Assembly: GCA_038212015.1 (NCBI GenBank)
Contig: JBBQUY010000036.1
Location: 1-33,042, forward strand
Direction: 5' to 3'
DNA length: 33,042 nt
Source of the DNA: JAGQUL01 sp038212015
GTDB lineage: Bacteria; Actinomycetota; Thermoleophilia; Gaiellales; SKUG01
Under the pieces are notes generated by a model. That model worked only from the letters and a program-made list of their open reading frames with translations. It was not told where the DNA came from and searched no databases. Positions within the stretch are counted from its first letter, which is position 1. Every line of letters starts with the position of its first letter. The translations under genes and the position numbers were made by a program. This document shows positions 22,499 to 30,133 of the stretch, piece after piece.

Positions 22499-24062
22499 CT
22501 CGCTTCCTGCCGACGAGCGTCGCGGCACACGCGCTGAGCTGGGACATCGGATCAACGTCGTCGCCGCCGCGCAGCACGGCCATGCCCAACGTGATGCGAT
22601 CGGTGCCGTTGAACGTCAGCCAACCGGATCCACAGCTCGTCATGAACCATGCAAACGGCGCCCGCGGCGGTGGGCCGGCGTCGGCGAAGTCGCGGGCTGT
22701 CATGGGTTCGGGCACCCACGGATCCGAAACAGGGCCGGATGGGGCTTCGACCGAAGCACTGATTGGCATGTTGATGAGGGCCGTTCCATCTCCGAACTCG
22801 TGGATGGTCGCGTCCACTCCCGCGTGTTCGAGCGCGGCGACGACCTCGGCACGGGAACCTTCGTCAAGGACGGTGGCCATGCGAAGCACTCCACCTCCGA
22901 AGCCAATCGCCGCGTCGCCATCGAGTTCGTCGAGGAGCGGCAGCAGTTCGACGCGCCGGTCGCCGTCCTCCACGTCCTGTGCTGTGGCGTACTGGCCCGC
23001 GCCGATGGTGATGGCCCGCACGAGTTCGCGCAGGTGCTGTCCGGGATCGCTGAGCGCGACGGCCACGTCGACATCGGGACCGAGGTTGCTGAGCAGGCCA
23101 GGCTTCGTCGCGCCGAGCGTGATATCCGGCGCGAGGTCCGGCACCCACTCCGCGGACCCGACGAAGCGCGCGGTCGGGGTCGGCCCCTCGACAGCCGGCG
23201 CGAGCCCGACCCAGCCGTCGCGCAGCGCGACGAGCACGTTGGAGTCGGTGGCCCAGCGCGCGAACTCGAGCAGCGCCGGGTCGTGCTCGAATGGGCGGCG
23301 CACCTGGGTGCGCAGCAGGTCCGAGCGGAACACGAACGCGACCGGCACGCGCTTGGCAGCCTCGACCGTGAACGTGCTCATCGCCTTTCGCTCGGGCACG
23401 GCGTACTCGTCGGCGGCGCGCAGGAGTGATTTGAGGGCGGGAGTCGATCGAGCGGCGACGATCGCTTCGTCGGTGACGGCGGCTGCCTCGTACGCCACGT
23501 GTTCGGGCGCACCGCAGATCAACTCCGTGTTCGACGTCCGGCCCGGCGGTGAGTCGCAGGCTGCGAGGTGCGTCCAGAGCGAAACATCCTCGCCGGGTCC
23601 GCCGAGATCGTCGCGCGAGAAACGGGTCCAACCCGCATCACGTAGGAATTCCTCCAGCTTCCCGCGATCACGCACGTCTGCGAAGTAGAGCGTCGACGTC
23701 TCCGTCTTCCCGTCGAGGTCGAGCTCGCGCAGCGCGGTGCCGGCGGCGTCGCCGATCCACGGTTCGACGTCGTCGAGGTCGGCATCGAAGCCGCCGGTGA
23801 GGCCTGCGTGCAGCGCGCCGAGCAGGTCGTCGGCCGCGCCCTCCTCCATGTCGAGCCAGAGCTTCGAGGTCGGGTCCGTGTCATAGAGCGTGTAGCCGAG
23901 CACGTCGGCGGTCACCAGGTCGAGCGACGGCGGCAGGTCCTCGGGCGGGCCCTGCAGGCGGCTCGAGCCGGGCACGGTGCAGCCGGCAGCGATGAGTGCG
24001 CAGGCGGCGACGAGCAGCAGCACGCGCGCGAGGGGAATGCGGGAAGAGGACGGGGCGGACAC
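22494..24062 (-). CDS. Putative DUF3352-like lipoprotein 1
   Basis: This is a 522-residue secreted lipoprotein of unknown function. The start GTG 24062 gives a textbook signal: SSSRIPLARV, a hydrophobic core, and lipobox IAAGC with Cys28. The mature part begins with DLVTADVLGYTLYDTDPTSKL and has DDVEPWIGDAAGTALRELDL, closely paralleling the neighbouring lipoprotein (DDVDFEKDVEPWLGESGGAALLSV), which marks the two as paralogues resembling DUF3352. The C-terminus is polar, ending TLVGRKRG. It presumably sits on the outer face of the membrane. TACACT lies nine bases upstream of the GTG, a possible -10 for a near-leaderless transcript. A longer upstream frame exists but overlaps the neighbour and lacks a signal. 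It lies 56 bp downstream of lipoprotein 2. Confidence 0.8.
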   Translation of the reverse strand: MSAPSSSRIPLARVLLLVAACALIAAGCTVPGSSRLQGPPEDLPPSLDLVTADVLGYTLYDTDPTSKLWLDMEEGAADDLLGALHAGLTGGFDADLDDVEPWIGDAAGTALRELDLDGKTETSTLYFADVRDRGKLEEFLRDAGWTRFSRDDLGGPGEDVSLWTHLAACDSPPGRTSNTELICGAPEHVAYEAAAVTDEAIVAARSTPALKSLLRAADEYAVPERKAMSTFTVEAAKRVPVAFVFRSDLLRTQVRRPFEHDPALLEFARWATDSNVLVALRDGWVGLAPAVEGPTPTARFVGSAEWVPDLAPDITLGATKPGLLSNLGPDVDVAVALSDPGQHLRELVRAITIGAGQYATAQDVEDGDRRVELLPLLDELDGDAAIGFGGGVLRMATVLDEGSRAEVVAALEHAGVDATIHEFGDGTALINMPISASVEAPSGPVSDPWVPEPMTARDFADAGPPPRAPFAWFMTSCGSGWLTFNGTDRITLGMAVLRGGDDVDPMSQLSACAATLVGRKRG

Positions 24063-24118
24063 GACTGTCGGAGTGTACCGACCGCCGTGCCCGCCCCGCG
24101 GAACCGATGTCGTCGAGA

Positions 24119-25765
24119 TCAGCTCTCGTCGACGTGCAGGAACACACCGAAGTTGGCGTTGCTGTCGTCGGCTTCGACCCAGCCGACCATGCCGCCGAGT
24201 TCGACGCCTTCGCCGCTCTCGACGCCTGCGACCTGTGCGATGCGACCAGCGTCGAGCCACATCGTGCCCATCGCCTTGTCGGGACCGTCAGCAGCCTCCC
24301 ACGCGTTCTTGAACGCGTCGCTCTCGCCGAGCGAATCGTCGCCGCCCCAGTTCTCGAACACGTCGAGACCCACGGTCAGTGCCGCGACGTCGTCAGACGC
24401 CGCCGTCATCACCGGGATGCCCTGGAGGTTGAGCTGCTTCGTCTCGAAGTCGCCGGACGTTCCTGCCGTCGGCGCGCCGCCGCCGGTCAGGCCACCGGCC
24501 GCACCCGCGATTTTGTCGAGCGTCTCGCCAGCGTCGCCGGTCTCCTCGAAGGCGAGCATCACGGTACCGGCCTTGAGCAGTGCCGCCGGATCGGTCGATC
24601 CGAGGCCGCCGCCCATCGCCGCACCTGCAACGCCGCCGAACAGCGCGCCGAGGCCCGCGTCGTCGGCCGCCATGGCCATCGCGAACTCACCGTCGAACGC
24701 CTTCGCCATGTCGTCGAGCGACACGCCGATCACGCCGCTGATCGCGCCGATGCCCTGCTGGATCTGGGCATTGTCCTTGCCAGCTTCCTCAGCGAGTGTC
24801 TCAAGTGCGCCGCCGAGGTCGTGGCCGCCGATTGCCAGCACGGTATTGCCCGGCAGATCGTTGAACAGCGCAGCTTCGGCGTTCTCGCCGGCTTCCTCGC
24901 CGTCGGCGTTGATGTGACCGTCGATGCGCATGCCGTCGTCCTCGGCCGAGAACGACACCGCCATCGCGCGGAGGTCCTTCAGCTGCTTGGCATTCGCGAG
25001 CGACTTGGCCTCCGGGGTCTCGTCGACGAGCTTGCGGATGCCCTCGCCGTTGACGACGACGGTGGCGAGTGCGTCGCCTTCGACCTCGTCGATGGAGTCG
25101 TTCACGCCGTCGGCGTCCTTGATCGAGTCGCCGTCGAACTCGACGATCTTCTCGAGCTTGGCGCGCGTGTCGGTGAAGACGGCGTAGTCATCGGTGTAGG
25201 CGATGAACATCTCGTCGTCTTCATCGGTGCTGTCGAACGTCTTGTAGTCGCCGATCTCCTTGCCCTGCTTGGAGTCCTGGTCCTTGGCGAAGTCCTCGAA
25301 CTTCTTGACGTCCTCGAGCTCGACCCATGCGAACCACTCGGCGTCGTCGCCACCCTTGGTGACGCTCAGGAGTGCGGCGCCGCCGCTCTCGCCCAGCCAC
25401 GGCTCGACGTCCTTCTCGAAGTCGACGTCGTCGGGGTTGTCCGTGGGCTCTTCGCCGCTGTCGGTGGGCTCGTCGTCGGCGTCCTCGTTGGACTTTGAGG
25501 TCGACTCGGCGATTTCCTTGTCGACACCCTTGAAGTCCTTGTCGAAGGCCTTGGCCAGATCGCTGAACTGCGACCACTGGTCGCCGCTGAAATCGGTGTC
25601 GATGGTGATGTAGCCGATGGCGCTCTTCGGCACCAGGTCGAGCGCAGCGGCGTCCTTTGCGGCTTCGCTTGCGCCCGAACCGCCAGATCCGCCGCAACCT
25701 GCGGCGATCAGTGCGGCTCCGGCAATGGCAATGGCGGCAAGGCCGCCTCGCGTCTGCAGCTTCAC
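24119..25765 (-). CDS. Putative DUF3352-like lipoprotein 2
   Basis: This 548-residue lipoprotein starts with GTG at 25765, with AAGGGA nine bases upstream. The signal is KLQTRGGLAAIAIAGAALI with lipobox IAAGC (Cys24), followed by a flexible GGSGGSG tether. The mature domain starts LDLVPKSAIGYITIDTDF. An acidic insert rich in Asp/Glu/Ser (about residues 88-115: SNEDADDEPTDSGEEP) separates it from the VEPWLGESGGAAL motif shared with lipoprotein 1. Further along are a long Gly/Ala-rich middle (about 340-400) and ALTVGLDVF. It resembles the DUF3352 family; its role is unknown, possibly an envelope or adhesion component. The transcript probably runs into lipoprotein 1. Confidence 0.82.
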   Translation of the reverse strand: MKLQTRGGLAAIAIAGAALIAAGCGGSGGSGASEAAKDAAALDLVPKSAIGYITIDTDFSGDQWSQFSDLAKAFDKDFKGVDKEIAESTSKSNEDADDEPTDSGEEPTDNPDDVDFEKDVEPWLGESGGAALLSVTKGGDDAEWFAWVELEDVKKFEDFAKDQDSKQGKEIGDYKTFDSTDEDDEMFIAYTDDYAVFTDTRAKLEKIVEFDGDSIKDADGVNDSIDEVEGDALATVVVNGEGIRKLVDETPEAKSLANAKQLKDLRAMAVSFSAEDDGMRIDGHINADGEEAGENAEAALFNDLPGNTVLAIGGHDLGGALETLAEEAGKDNAQIQQGIGAISGVIGVSLDDMAKAFDGEFAMAMAADDAGLGALFGGVAGAAMGGGLGSTDPAALLKAGTVMLAFEETGDAGETLDKIAGAAGGLTGGGAPTAGTSGDFETKQLNLQGIPVMTAASDDVAALTVGLDVFENWGGDDSLGESDAFKNAWEAADGPDKAMGTMWLDAGRIAQVAGVESGEGVELGGMVGWVEADDSNANFGVFLHVDES

Positions 25766-25795
25766 GAGCTGTATCCCTTCGATACTGAGTGTGTG

Positions 25796-25869
25796 CGGCC
25801 GTTTCCCCTTGGGGCGCACGGCCGCGTCACGGACCGGCGCAACCTAGCAGCGCACATGCCAGTCGGAAA
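25796..25869 (-). promoter_or_regulatory. Promoter and 5'-leader hairpin of lipoprotein 2
   Basis: On the - strand TTTCCG (25864-25869), 17 bases and TAGGTT (25841-25846) form a weak promoter. Downstream in the leader, CGGCCG arms (25796-25801 and 25819-25824) with an inner CCCC-AA-GGGG form a stable hairpin about 30 bases before the GTG, which may affect mRNA stability or translation. Confidence 0.35.
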
Positions 25870-25896
25870 GGTCCCGCGCGGGAAACCACGGAAACC

Positions 25897-25917
25897 AGCC
25901 ACTCCAGCGGAGTGGCT
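25897..25917 (-). terminator. Terminator hairpin after gpsA
   Basis: AGCCACTCC and GGAGTGGCT are perfect 9-bp arms around a three-base loop, starting at the last base of the gpsA stop codon. On the - strand it is followed by GGTTTCCGTGGTTTCC, a moderately T-rich tail. A second GC palindrome CCCGCGCGGG (25873-25882) follows. This is the best terminator in the window. Confidence 0.65.
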
Positions 25918-26933
25918 CAGAGCGAGAACTCCCGGTCATCGGTGAATTCGAAGCCGGGCGGGCGGGTCATCATGTGGCGCACGACTTCAGGGAGCGGCAC
26001 GTCGTGTTCGACGACCTGCGCCACCGCGTCGCAGATGTGCATCTCGATCCCGGCTTCCACCGCCATCCGACTGACGATCGGGGCGGTGCGCATGCCTTCG
26101 ACGACCTGCCCGATGCTCGCCTTGATCTCATCGGGCGCGAGCCCTTCGGCGAACAGGCGCCCGGCGCGATGGTTGCGTGAATGCGGGCTGCGGCAGGTGA
26201 CCATCAGGTCGCCCACGCCAGCCAGGCCGAGGTAGGTCTGCAGGTGGGCGCCGTTGGCGAGCCCCAGGCGCGCCATCTCGCCGAGGCCGCGAGTCATCAT
26301 CGCGGCGATCGCGTTATCACCGAAGCCTGAGCCCTCGAGCACGCCTGCGGCGATGGCGACGACGTTCTTGGACGCCCCGGCGAGTTCGACGCCGATCACG
26401 TCGTCGTGTGCGTAGACGCGGAACGCGAAGCCGTTGACGACGTCCTGCACGGCGAGCACCGTGTCGCGGTTCGTGCCTGCGACGACGGCGGCGGTCGGCA
26501 GGTCGAGCATCATTTCGCGGGCGATGTTTGGACCGGAGAGCGTCACGTAGTGATCGCGGTCGAGGAACTCGGCGGCGACCTCGCTGAGGCGGCGACCGGA
26601 CGGGTCGAGGCCCTTGCCGAGCGACAGGAACATCGGTGCGCGCTTGGCGAAGCGCTCGACGGTCGCGCTGAACGCGCTGGTCGGAACGGCCAGGACGATC
26701 GCGTCCCAGTCCTGCTCCGCGGCCTCGTCGACCGTCGTGAAGTGCGTGTCGTGCGGGAATTCGATCCCCGGGAAATAGCGCTCGTTCGTGTTCGACTCGC
26801 GCATCGCGTCGGCGTGTTCGGCCGTGCGAGCCGCCAGCGTCAGCTGCACGGGGCGCGGCCCGAGGATGCGCGCCATCGCCGTGCCGAACGAGCCGGCACC
26901 GACGACCAGCCAGCGAGGGTCGCCCGCGGCCAT
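25917..26933 (-). CDS. gpsA: Glycerol-3-phosphate dehydrogenase [NAD(P)+]
   Basis: GpsA reduces dihydroxyacetone phosphate to sn-glycerol 3-phosphate, the backbone of phospholipids. The 338-residue protein has the dinucleotide fold VVGAGSFGTAMARIL (about 10-24), LAVPTSAF, SLGKGLD (with catalytic-site Lys), LSGPNIAREMM, the active-site ASKNVVAIAAG with Lys, and the C-terminal signature MTRGLGEMARLGLANGAH and LGLAGVGDLMVTCRSPHSRN. The start ATG has only a weak ribosome site. It ends at a strong hairpin, so it is probably the last gene of a transcript. Upstream lie 137 bp and then paired palindromes. Confidence 0.95.
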   Translation of the reverse strand: MAAGDPRWLVVGAGSFGTAMARILGPRPVQLTLAARTAEHADAMRESNTNERYFPGIEFPHDTHFTTVDEAAEQDWDAIVLAVPTSAFSATVERFAKRAPMFLSLGKGLDPSGRRLSEVAAEFLDRDHYVTLSGPNIAREMMLDLPTAAVVAGTNRDTVLAVQDVVNGFAFRVYAHDDVIGVELAGASKNVVAIAAGVLEGSGFGDNAIAAMMTRGLGEMARLGLANGAHLQTYLGLAGVGDLMVTCRSPHSRNHRAGRLFAEGLAPDEIKASIGQVVEGMRTAPIVSRMAVEAGIEMHICDAVAQVVEHDVPLPEVVRHMMTRPPGFEFTDDREFSL

Positions 26934-27071
26934 CAGCTCACGTCCGTTCGTGTCCAGTCACCGTCCACGTGTGCATCCTTGCAGACGCGCCGATCGAGGC
27001 GGACAGCAGCCACGCCTGCACCTGCTGCTCGTGGTCGCCGCGGCGGCAGTGGCGCGCCAGCGCCAGCGCCC

Positions 27072-27118
27072 ACTACGTCGCGGATCGTCGGTCTCGCCCC
27101 GACGAAACGGGACGCAGT
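27072..27118 (+). repeat. Family B palindrome, copy 1
   Basis: This is a 47-bp nested hairpin: outer arms ACTACGTCGCG and CGGGACGCAGT (two mismatches), linker GATC, inner stem GTCGG-TCTCGCC-CCGAC, linker GAAA. It is 15 bp from copy 2 in the same orientation. Confidence 0.85.
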
Positions 27119-27133
27119 GCCACGCCTTCCCCC

Positions 27134-27180
27134 ACTACGTCCCGGATCGTCGGTCTCGCCCCGACGAAACGGGACGCAGT
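27134..27180 (+). repeat. Family B palindrome, copy 2
   Basis: The outer arms are ACTACGTCCCG and CGGGACGCAGT (one mismatch), with inner stem and loop as in copy 1. It lies 23 bp beyond the 3' end of the DUF559 gene. Copies 1 and 2 with their spacer (GCCACGCCTTCCCCC) form a 109-bp unit repeated at 28300-28408. Confidence 0.85.
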
Positions 27181-27203
27181 GCGGGGTGCCGTCGCGCCTA
27201 CGC

Positions 27204-28193
27204 TCAATCCAGCCGCAGGGTCGTCGAGTTCGGATGCCGGGGAGGATCGCCACCGTCCAAGAAGTGCAGGACGTGGCGCAGCACCCGCGACCGCGCTCGC
27301 CAGAAATCTCGAGCGCGGATCCGAAGCACGCGCCAACCGCGCTGGACGGCTTCGGCATCACGCAGGCGATCGTCTTCGGCTTGCCGTGGCTCGTCGTGCT
27401 GGCGGCCGTCCATCTCGACGTTGGCTCTCCTGGCGCGCCACACGAAGTCAGGCTCGTCGCGCGACATGCCCATGCACCCTCGGGTGTTGACGATCGGCGT
27501 GTCGACCCCGGCAGCCAGCATGTCAGCGAGCAGGTCGTCCTCGCACTGCCCGCGAGTCCCGAAGCTCCCCGACCTGACGAGGTCGATTGCTGCGCGCAAC
27601 GTCGCGTTTCCGTGGCTCCGCGCGTTGACGTCCGCAATCCCTTCGAGCGAAGCGAGCGTCGCCAGGCGGAGAAAGATGCAGCGCTGGATGACGAACGCGA
27701 GCTGCCAGGCGGAGTGGTTTCGCGCGAACTGGCAACACATGCGTTCGGCCTGGGCGATCGGAATGGGTCCATCGTGTCGATGTGCGGCGGGCAGCCAGAT
27801 TCCACGCGCGCGGTGGAACTCGAACGGCGACGCGGACCAGTCCGGAGCACTGATCTGTGTCGTGATGTGGATGGAGTGGACGTCCCGGTTCCATGCGTCG
27901 AGCAGCACAGCTGCGGTCTCGCCGTCCACGAACGATCCCGGTCCTGCGGCCAGCGCGCCGGCCATGCACTGCATGCGGAACGTGGGATCGTGGCACGACG
28001 GCCCGACCCCGTACGAACGGCCGACGATGGGTGCCATGAATCCCGACCCGACCCTTTGCGTGACGTGGTCGCGATCGACATCCAGTGCGCGAAGGTCGCG
28101 CGCATGGACCACGGACTCGTTACGGGCCGCGAGTTCGAGGATGATGCGATCTATCTGACGAGCGCTGCGCATGGATCGATCGTGACGATGCAC
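27204..28193 (-). CDS. AbiEi-like HTH / DUF559 endonuclease-fold protein
   Basis: This 329-residue protein has the two-part plan common in actinobacteria. An N-terminal winged-helix-like segment (about 8-62, RQIDRIILELAARNESVVHA...GRSYGVG) resembles AbiEi-type antitoxin domains. The C-terminal DUF559 domain (about 215-315) resembles very-short-patch-repair endonucleases. Its likely catalytic line is intact: RGQCEDDLLADML, then EPDFVWRARRANVEMDG, QHDE and DDRLRDAEAVQRGWRVLRI. Target and role are unknown; defence or DNA repair is plausible. GTG 28193 lies five bases after TACCGT; ATG 28172 is an alternative. The gene is bracketed by two directly repeated pairs of palindromes, and its promoter is overlaid by TCGTCACGA repeats, suggesting a self-regulated, possibly mobile unit. 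Confidence 0.8.
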   Translation of the reverse strand: MHRHDRSMRSARQIDRIILELAARNESVVHARDLRALDVDRDHVTQRVGSGFMAPIVGRSYGVGPSCHDPTFRMQCMAGALAAGPGSFVDGETAAVLLDAWNRDVHSIHITTQISAPDWSASPFEFHRARGIWLPAAHRHDGPIPIAQAERMCCQFARNHSAWQLAFVIQRCIFLRLATLASLEGIADVNARSHGNATLRAAIDLVRSGSFGTRGQCEDDLLADMLAAGVDTPIVNTRGCMGMSRDEPDFVWRARRANVEMDGRQHDEPRQAEDDRLRDAEAVQRGWRVLRIRARDFWRARSRVLRHVLHFLDGGDPPRHPNSTTLRLD

Positions 28194-28250
28194 ATGTCAC
28201 GGTATGCGCGCGGACCGTGACGATCTCGTCACGACTTCGTCACGATCGTG
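28180..28250 (-). promoter_or_regulatory. Promoter and operator array of the DUF559 gene
   Basis: The - strand -10 TACCGT is at 28199-28204. TCGTGACGA occurs at 28180-28188, and CGTGACGATCTCGTCACG (28216-28233) is an 18-bp inverted repeat around TC. TCGTCACGA recurs at 28226-28234 and 28237-28245, 11 bp apart, and CACGATCGTG (28241-28250) is a perfect palindrome. The sites cover the -35 and upstream area, which fits repression by a dimeric helix-turn-helix protein, perhaps the gene's own product. Confidence 0.55.
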
Positions 28251-28299
28251 TGCGGCATGCAACGCCGGTCTTGCTCGAAGTCGCGCCGCGCCCGAGCCC

Positions 28300-28346
28300 A
28301 CTGCGTCCCGGAACGTCGGCCTCGCCCCGACGAAACAGGACGCAGT
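28300..28346 (+). repeat. Family B palindrome, copy 3
   Basis: Outer arms are ACTGCGTCCCG and CAGGACGCAGT (one mismatch); the inner stem GTCGG-CCTCGCC-CCGAC has one loop change and the linker reads GAAC. It has the same orientation as copies 1 and 2. Confidence 0.85.
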
Positions 28347-28361
28347 GCCACGCCCTCCCCC

Positions 28362-28408
28362 ACTGCGTCCCGGATCGTCGGTCTCGCCCCGACGAAACGG
28401 GACGCAGT
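28362..28408 (+). repeat. Family B palindrome, copy 4
   Basis: The outer arms ACTGCGTCCCG and CGGGACGCAGT are a perfect 11-bp inverted repeat; this is the cleanest copy. The 15-bp spacer to copy 3 (GCCACGCCCTCCCCC) differs by one base from that between copies 1 and 2. Confidence 0.88.
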
Positions 28409-28427
28409 CGGAATCAGAGTGGGCACG

Positions 28428-28519
28428 CCGCGCTGCGCGCGGGGGAAAGGCGCACGGCACACCGCACACGCCGCACGCGGCACGGCACACGGGAATGGCG
28501 CACGGCGCGCTGCGCGCGC
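28428..28519. repeat. GC-rich low-complexity region with two hairpins
   Basis: CCGCGC-TGC-GCGCGG (28428-28442) and GCGCGC-TGC-GCGCGC (28505-28519) are two short perfect hairpins, each followed by G(G)AAAGG. Between them is a CAC/CGG-rich stretch (GGCACACCGCACACGCCGC). The region lies 3' of der and carries no gene. Confidence 0.6.
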
Positions 28520-28570
28520 GGAAAGGGTACTTGGCACGCTCGCGACTTGGCGCTCCAGCGCACGCGCGGG

Positions 28571-30091
28571 TCAGGCGCGGGAGCGGTATTCGATGACGAG
28601 GGGGCAGCCCTCGAAGCCGAACTTCTCGCGGATCTGGTTCTCCAGGAAGAAGCCGTAGGGGCGCGTCATGAGCTCCTTGGCATTCACGTACACGCGAAAG
28701 CGCGGCGGGGCCTGCCCGACCTGCGTGCCGTAGAGCACGTTGAGGCGGCGGCGCGAGCGCTTGTCGAGCGGGCCCGGGTTGCGGTCCTTGAGCTCCTTGA
28801 GCAGGCGGTTGAACTCGCCGGTCGTGACGCGCTTGGACTGCTTGTCGTGCAGCTCGATCGCCTTGCGCAGCAGCTTCTGGATGTTGCGGTTCTCGGTGCC
28901 GGACGTCGTGACGACTTCCGGGCGCTGGCGCAGCTTCTGCGTGATCGTGGCGCTGACGTCCATGAGGTCGACGTCGTTGATGTCCCATTTGCTGAGCGCG
29001 ACGATGGTGGCGCAGTCGCGCTCTCGCATCGCGTCGGCGACGGACAGGTCGTTCTCGCGCACGCCCATGCTCGCGTCCACGAGCAGGATCGCCACGTCGG
29101 CGCGCTCGGCGGCCTGCAGCGCCCGCACTTCGCTGTAGTAGTCCAGCGGATCCTGACCCGAGCGCTTGCGGCGCAGGCCGGCGGTGTCGACGAGGATGAC
29201 TTCGCGGCCCTCGAACTCGAATCGCGTGTCGACCGCGTCGCGGGTCGTGCCGGGCATGTCGGCGACGATGTGGCGGTCTTCGCCGCCGAGGATCGCGTTC
29301 GCGAGCGTGGACTTGCCGACGTTCGGCCGACCGACGATAGCGATGCGCACGGCCTTGTCGTCATCGCGGCGGAAGCGCGTGCCGTGCTCGCGCAGCTCGT
29401 TCACGACGATGTCGAGCAGGTCGCCCGTGTTGTTGCCGTGGTGCGCGCTGACCGGCACTGGCATGCCGAGCCCGAGCTCGAAGAACTCAACCGCGTCGTT
29501 CTCGTCTCGCACGCTGTCGAGCTTGTTGGCGACGATGCGCGTGGGGACGCGGCTCTTGCGAAGGATCTCGCCGAGTTCGTGGTCGGCGGCGCTGACGCCT
29601 TCCTTGCCGTCGACGATGAGCAGGACCATGTCGCACTCGGCAATCGCCTCGTGCACCTGGGCCTTGATCTCCTTCGCCATGTGCGACTGGTCACCGGAAT
29701 CGACGCCACCGGTGTCGACGAGCAGGAACCGGTCGCCGTTCCACTCGCACTCGATCTCCTTGCGATCGCGCGTCACGCCAGGCGTGTCGTGCACGATCGC
29801 GATGCGCGTGCCGCTCAGGCGGTTGACGAGCGTCGACTTGCCGACGTTGGGATAGCCCACCACCGCGACGCGACCGATGAACTCGACCGATGCGTCTTCC
29901 TCGGCGGCCGCGAGCTCCTCGAGCTCGGCGGCGATCCACTCGGCATCTTCCTCGTCGAGGGCGGCGAGCGCAGGATCGTACAGCTCGTCGTCGAGATGCT
30001 CGTCGAGCTGGTCGACGAAGTCGGCGGCGGTGTCATCCTGAGGCGTGTCGGTGGTCGTATCCATGGGTCGACCAGCCATTGTCGCAGACAT
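28571..30091 (-). CDS. der: GTPase Der (EngA), ribosome assembly factor
   Basis: Der is a double GTPase needed for 50S subunit maturation. The 506-residue protein carries two G domains: GYPNVGKST (79-87), DTPGVTRDR, NKLD (189-192); and GRPNVGKST (254-262), DMPGTTRDA, SKWD (367-370). It ends in the KH-like domain (PPRFRVYVNAKELMTRPYGFFLENQIREKFG). Two features are unusual. Residues 1-70 are an acidic extension (FVDQLDEHLDDELYDPALAALDEEDAEW) absent from E. coli Der. The G4 motif of the second domain reads SKWD rather than NKWD. The start may be ATG 30091 or 30064; neither has a good ribosome site. A 10-bp stem-loop stands just upstream. Confidence 0.95.
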   Translation of the reverse strand: MSATMAGRPMDTTTDTPQDDTAADFVDQLDEHLDDELYDPALAALDEEDAEWIAAELEELAAAEEDASVEFIGRVAVVGYPNVGKSTLVNRLSGTRIAIVHDTPGVTRDRKEIECEWNGDRFLLVDTGGVDSGDQSHMAKEIKAQVHEAIAECDMVLLIVDGKEGVSAADHELGEILRKSRVPTRIVANKLDSVRDENDAVEFFELGLGMPVPVSAHHGNNTGDLLDIVVNELREHGTRFRRDDDKAVRIAIVGRPNVGKSTLANAILGGEDRHIVADMPGTTRDAVDTRFEFEGREVILVDTAGLRRKRSGQDPLDYYSEVRALQAAERADVAILLVDASMGVRENDLSVADAMRERDCATIVALSKWDINDVDLMDVSATITQKLRQRPEVVTTSGTENRNIQKLLRKAIELHDKQSKRVTTGEFNRLLKELKDRNPGPLDKRSRRRLNVLYGTQVGQAPPRFRVYVNAKELMTRPYGFFLENQIREKFGFEGCPLVIEYRSRA

Positions 30092-30100
30092 GGCGAGTCC

Positions 30101-30126
30101 GACGGTGCAGTGCGTCCTGCACCGTC
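30101..30126 (-). terminator. 10-bp stem-loop between der and the 117-aa gene
   Basis: GACGGTGCAG and CTGCACCGTC are perfect 10-bp arms around a six-base loop, seven bases after the stop of the 117-residue gene and nine before the der ATG. There is no T-tract, so it may be a terminator of a different kind or a der leader structure. Confidence 0.45.
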
Positions 30127-30133
30127 AGTGGGG

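Noticed and set aside
27072..28408. CRISPR array from the regular repeats
   Set aside because: Only two copies per site, repeats are strong palindromes of 47 bp and the spacers are nearly identical to each other, the opposite of CRISPR spacers.
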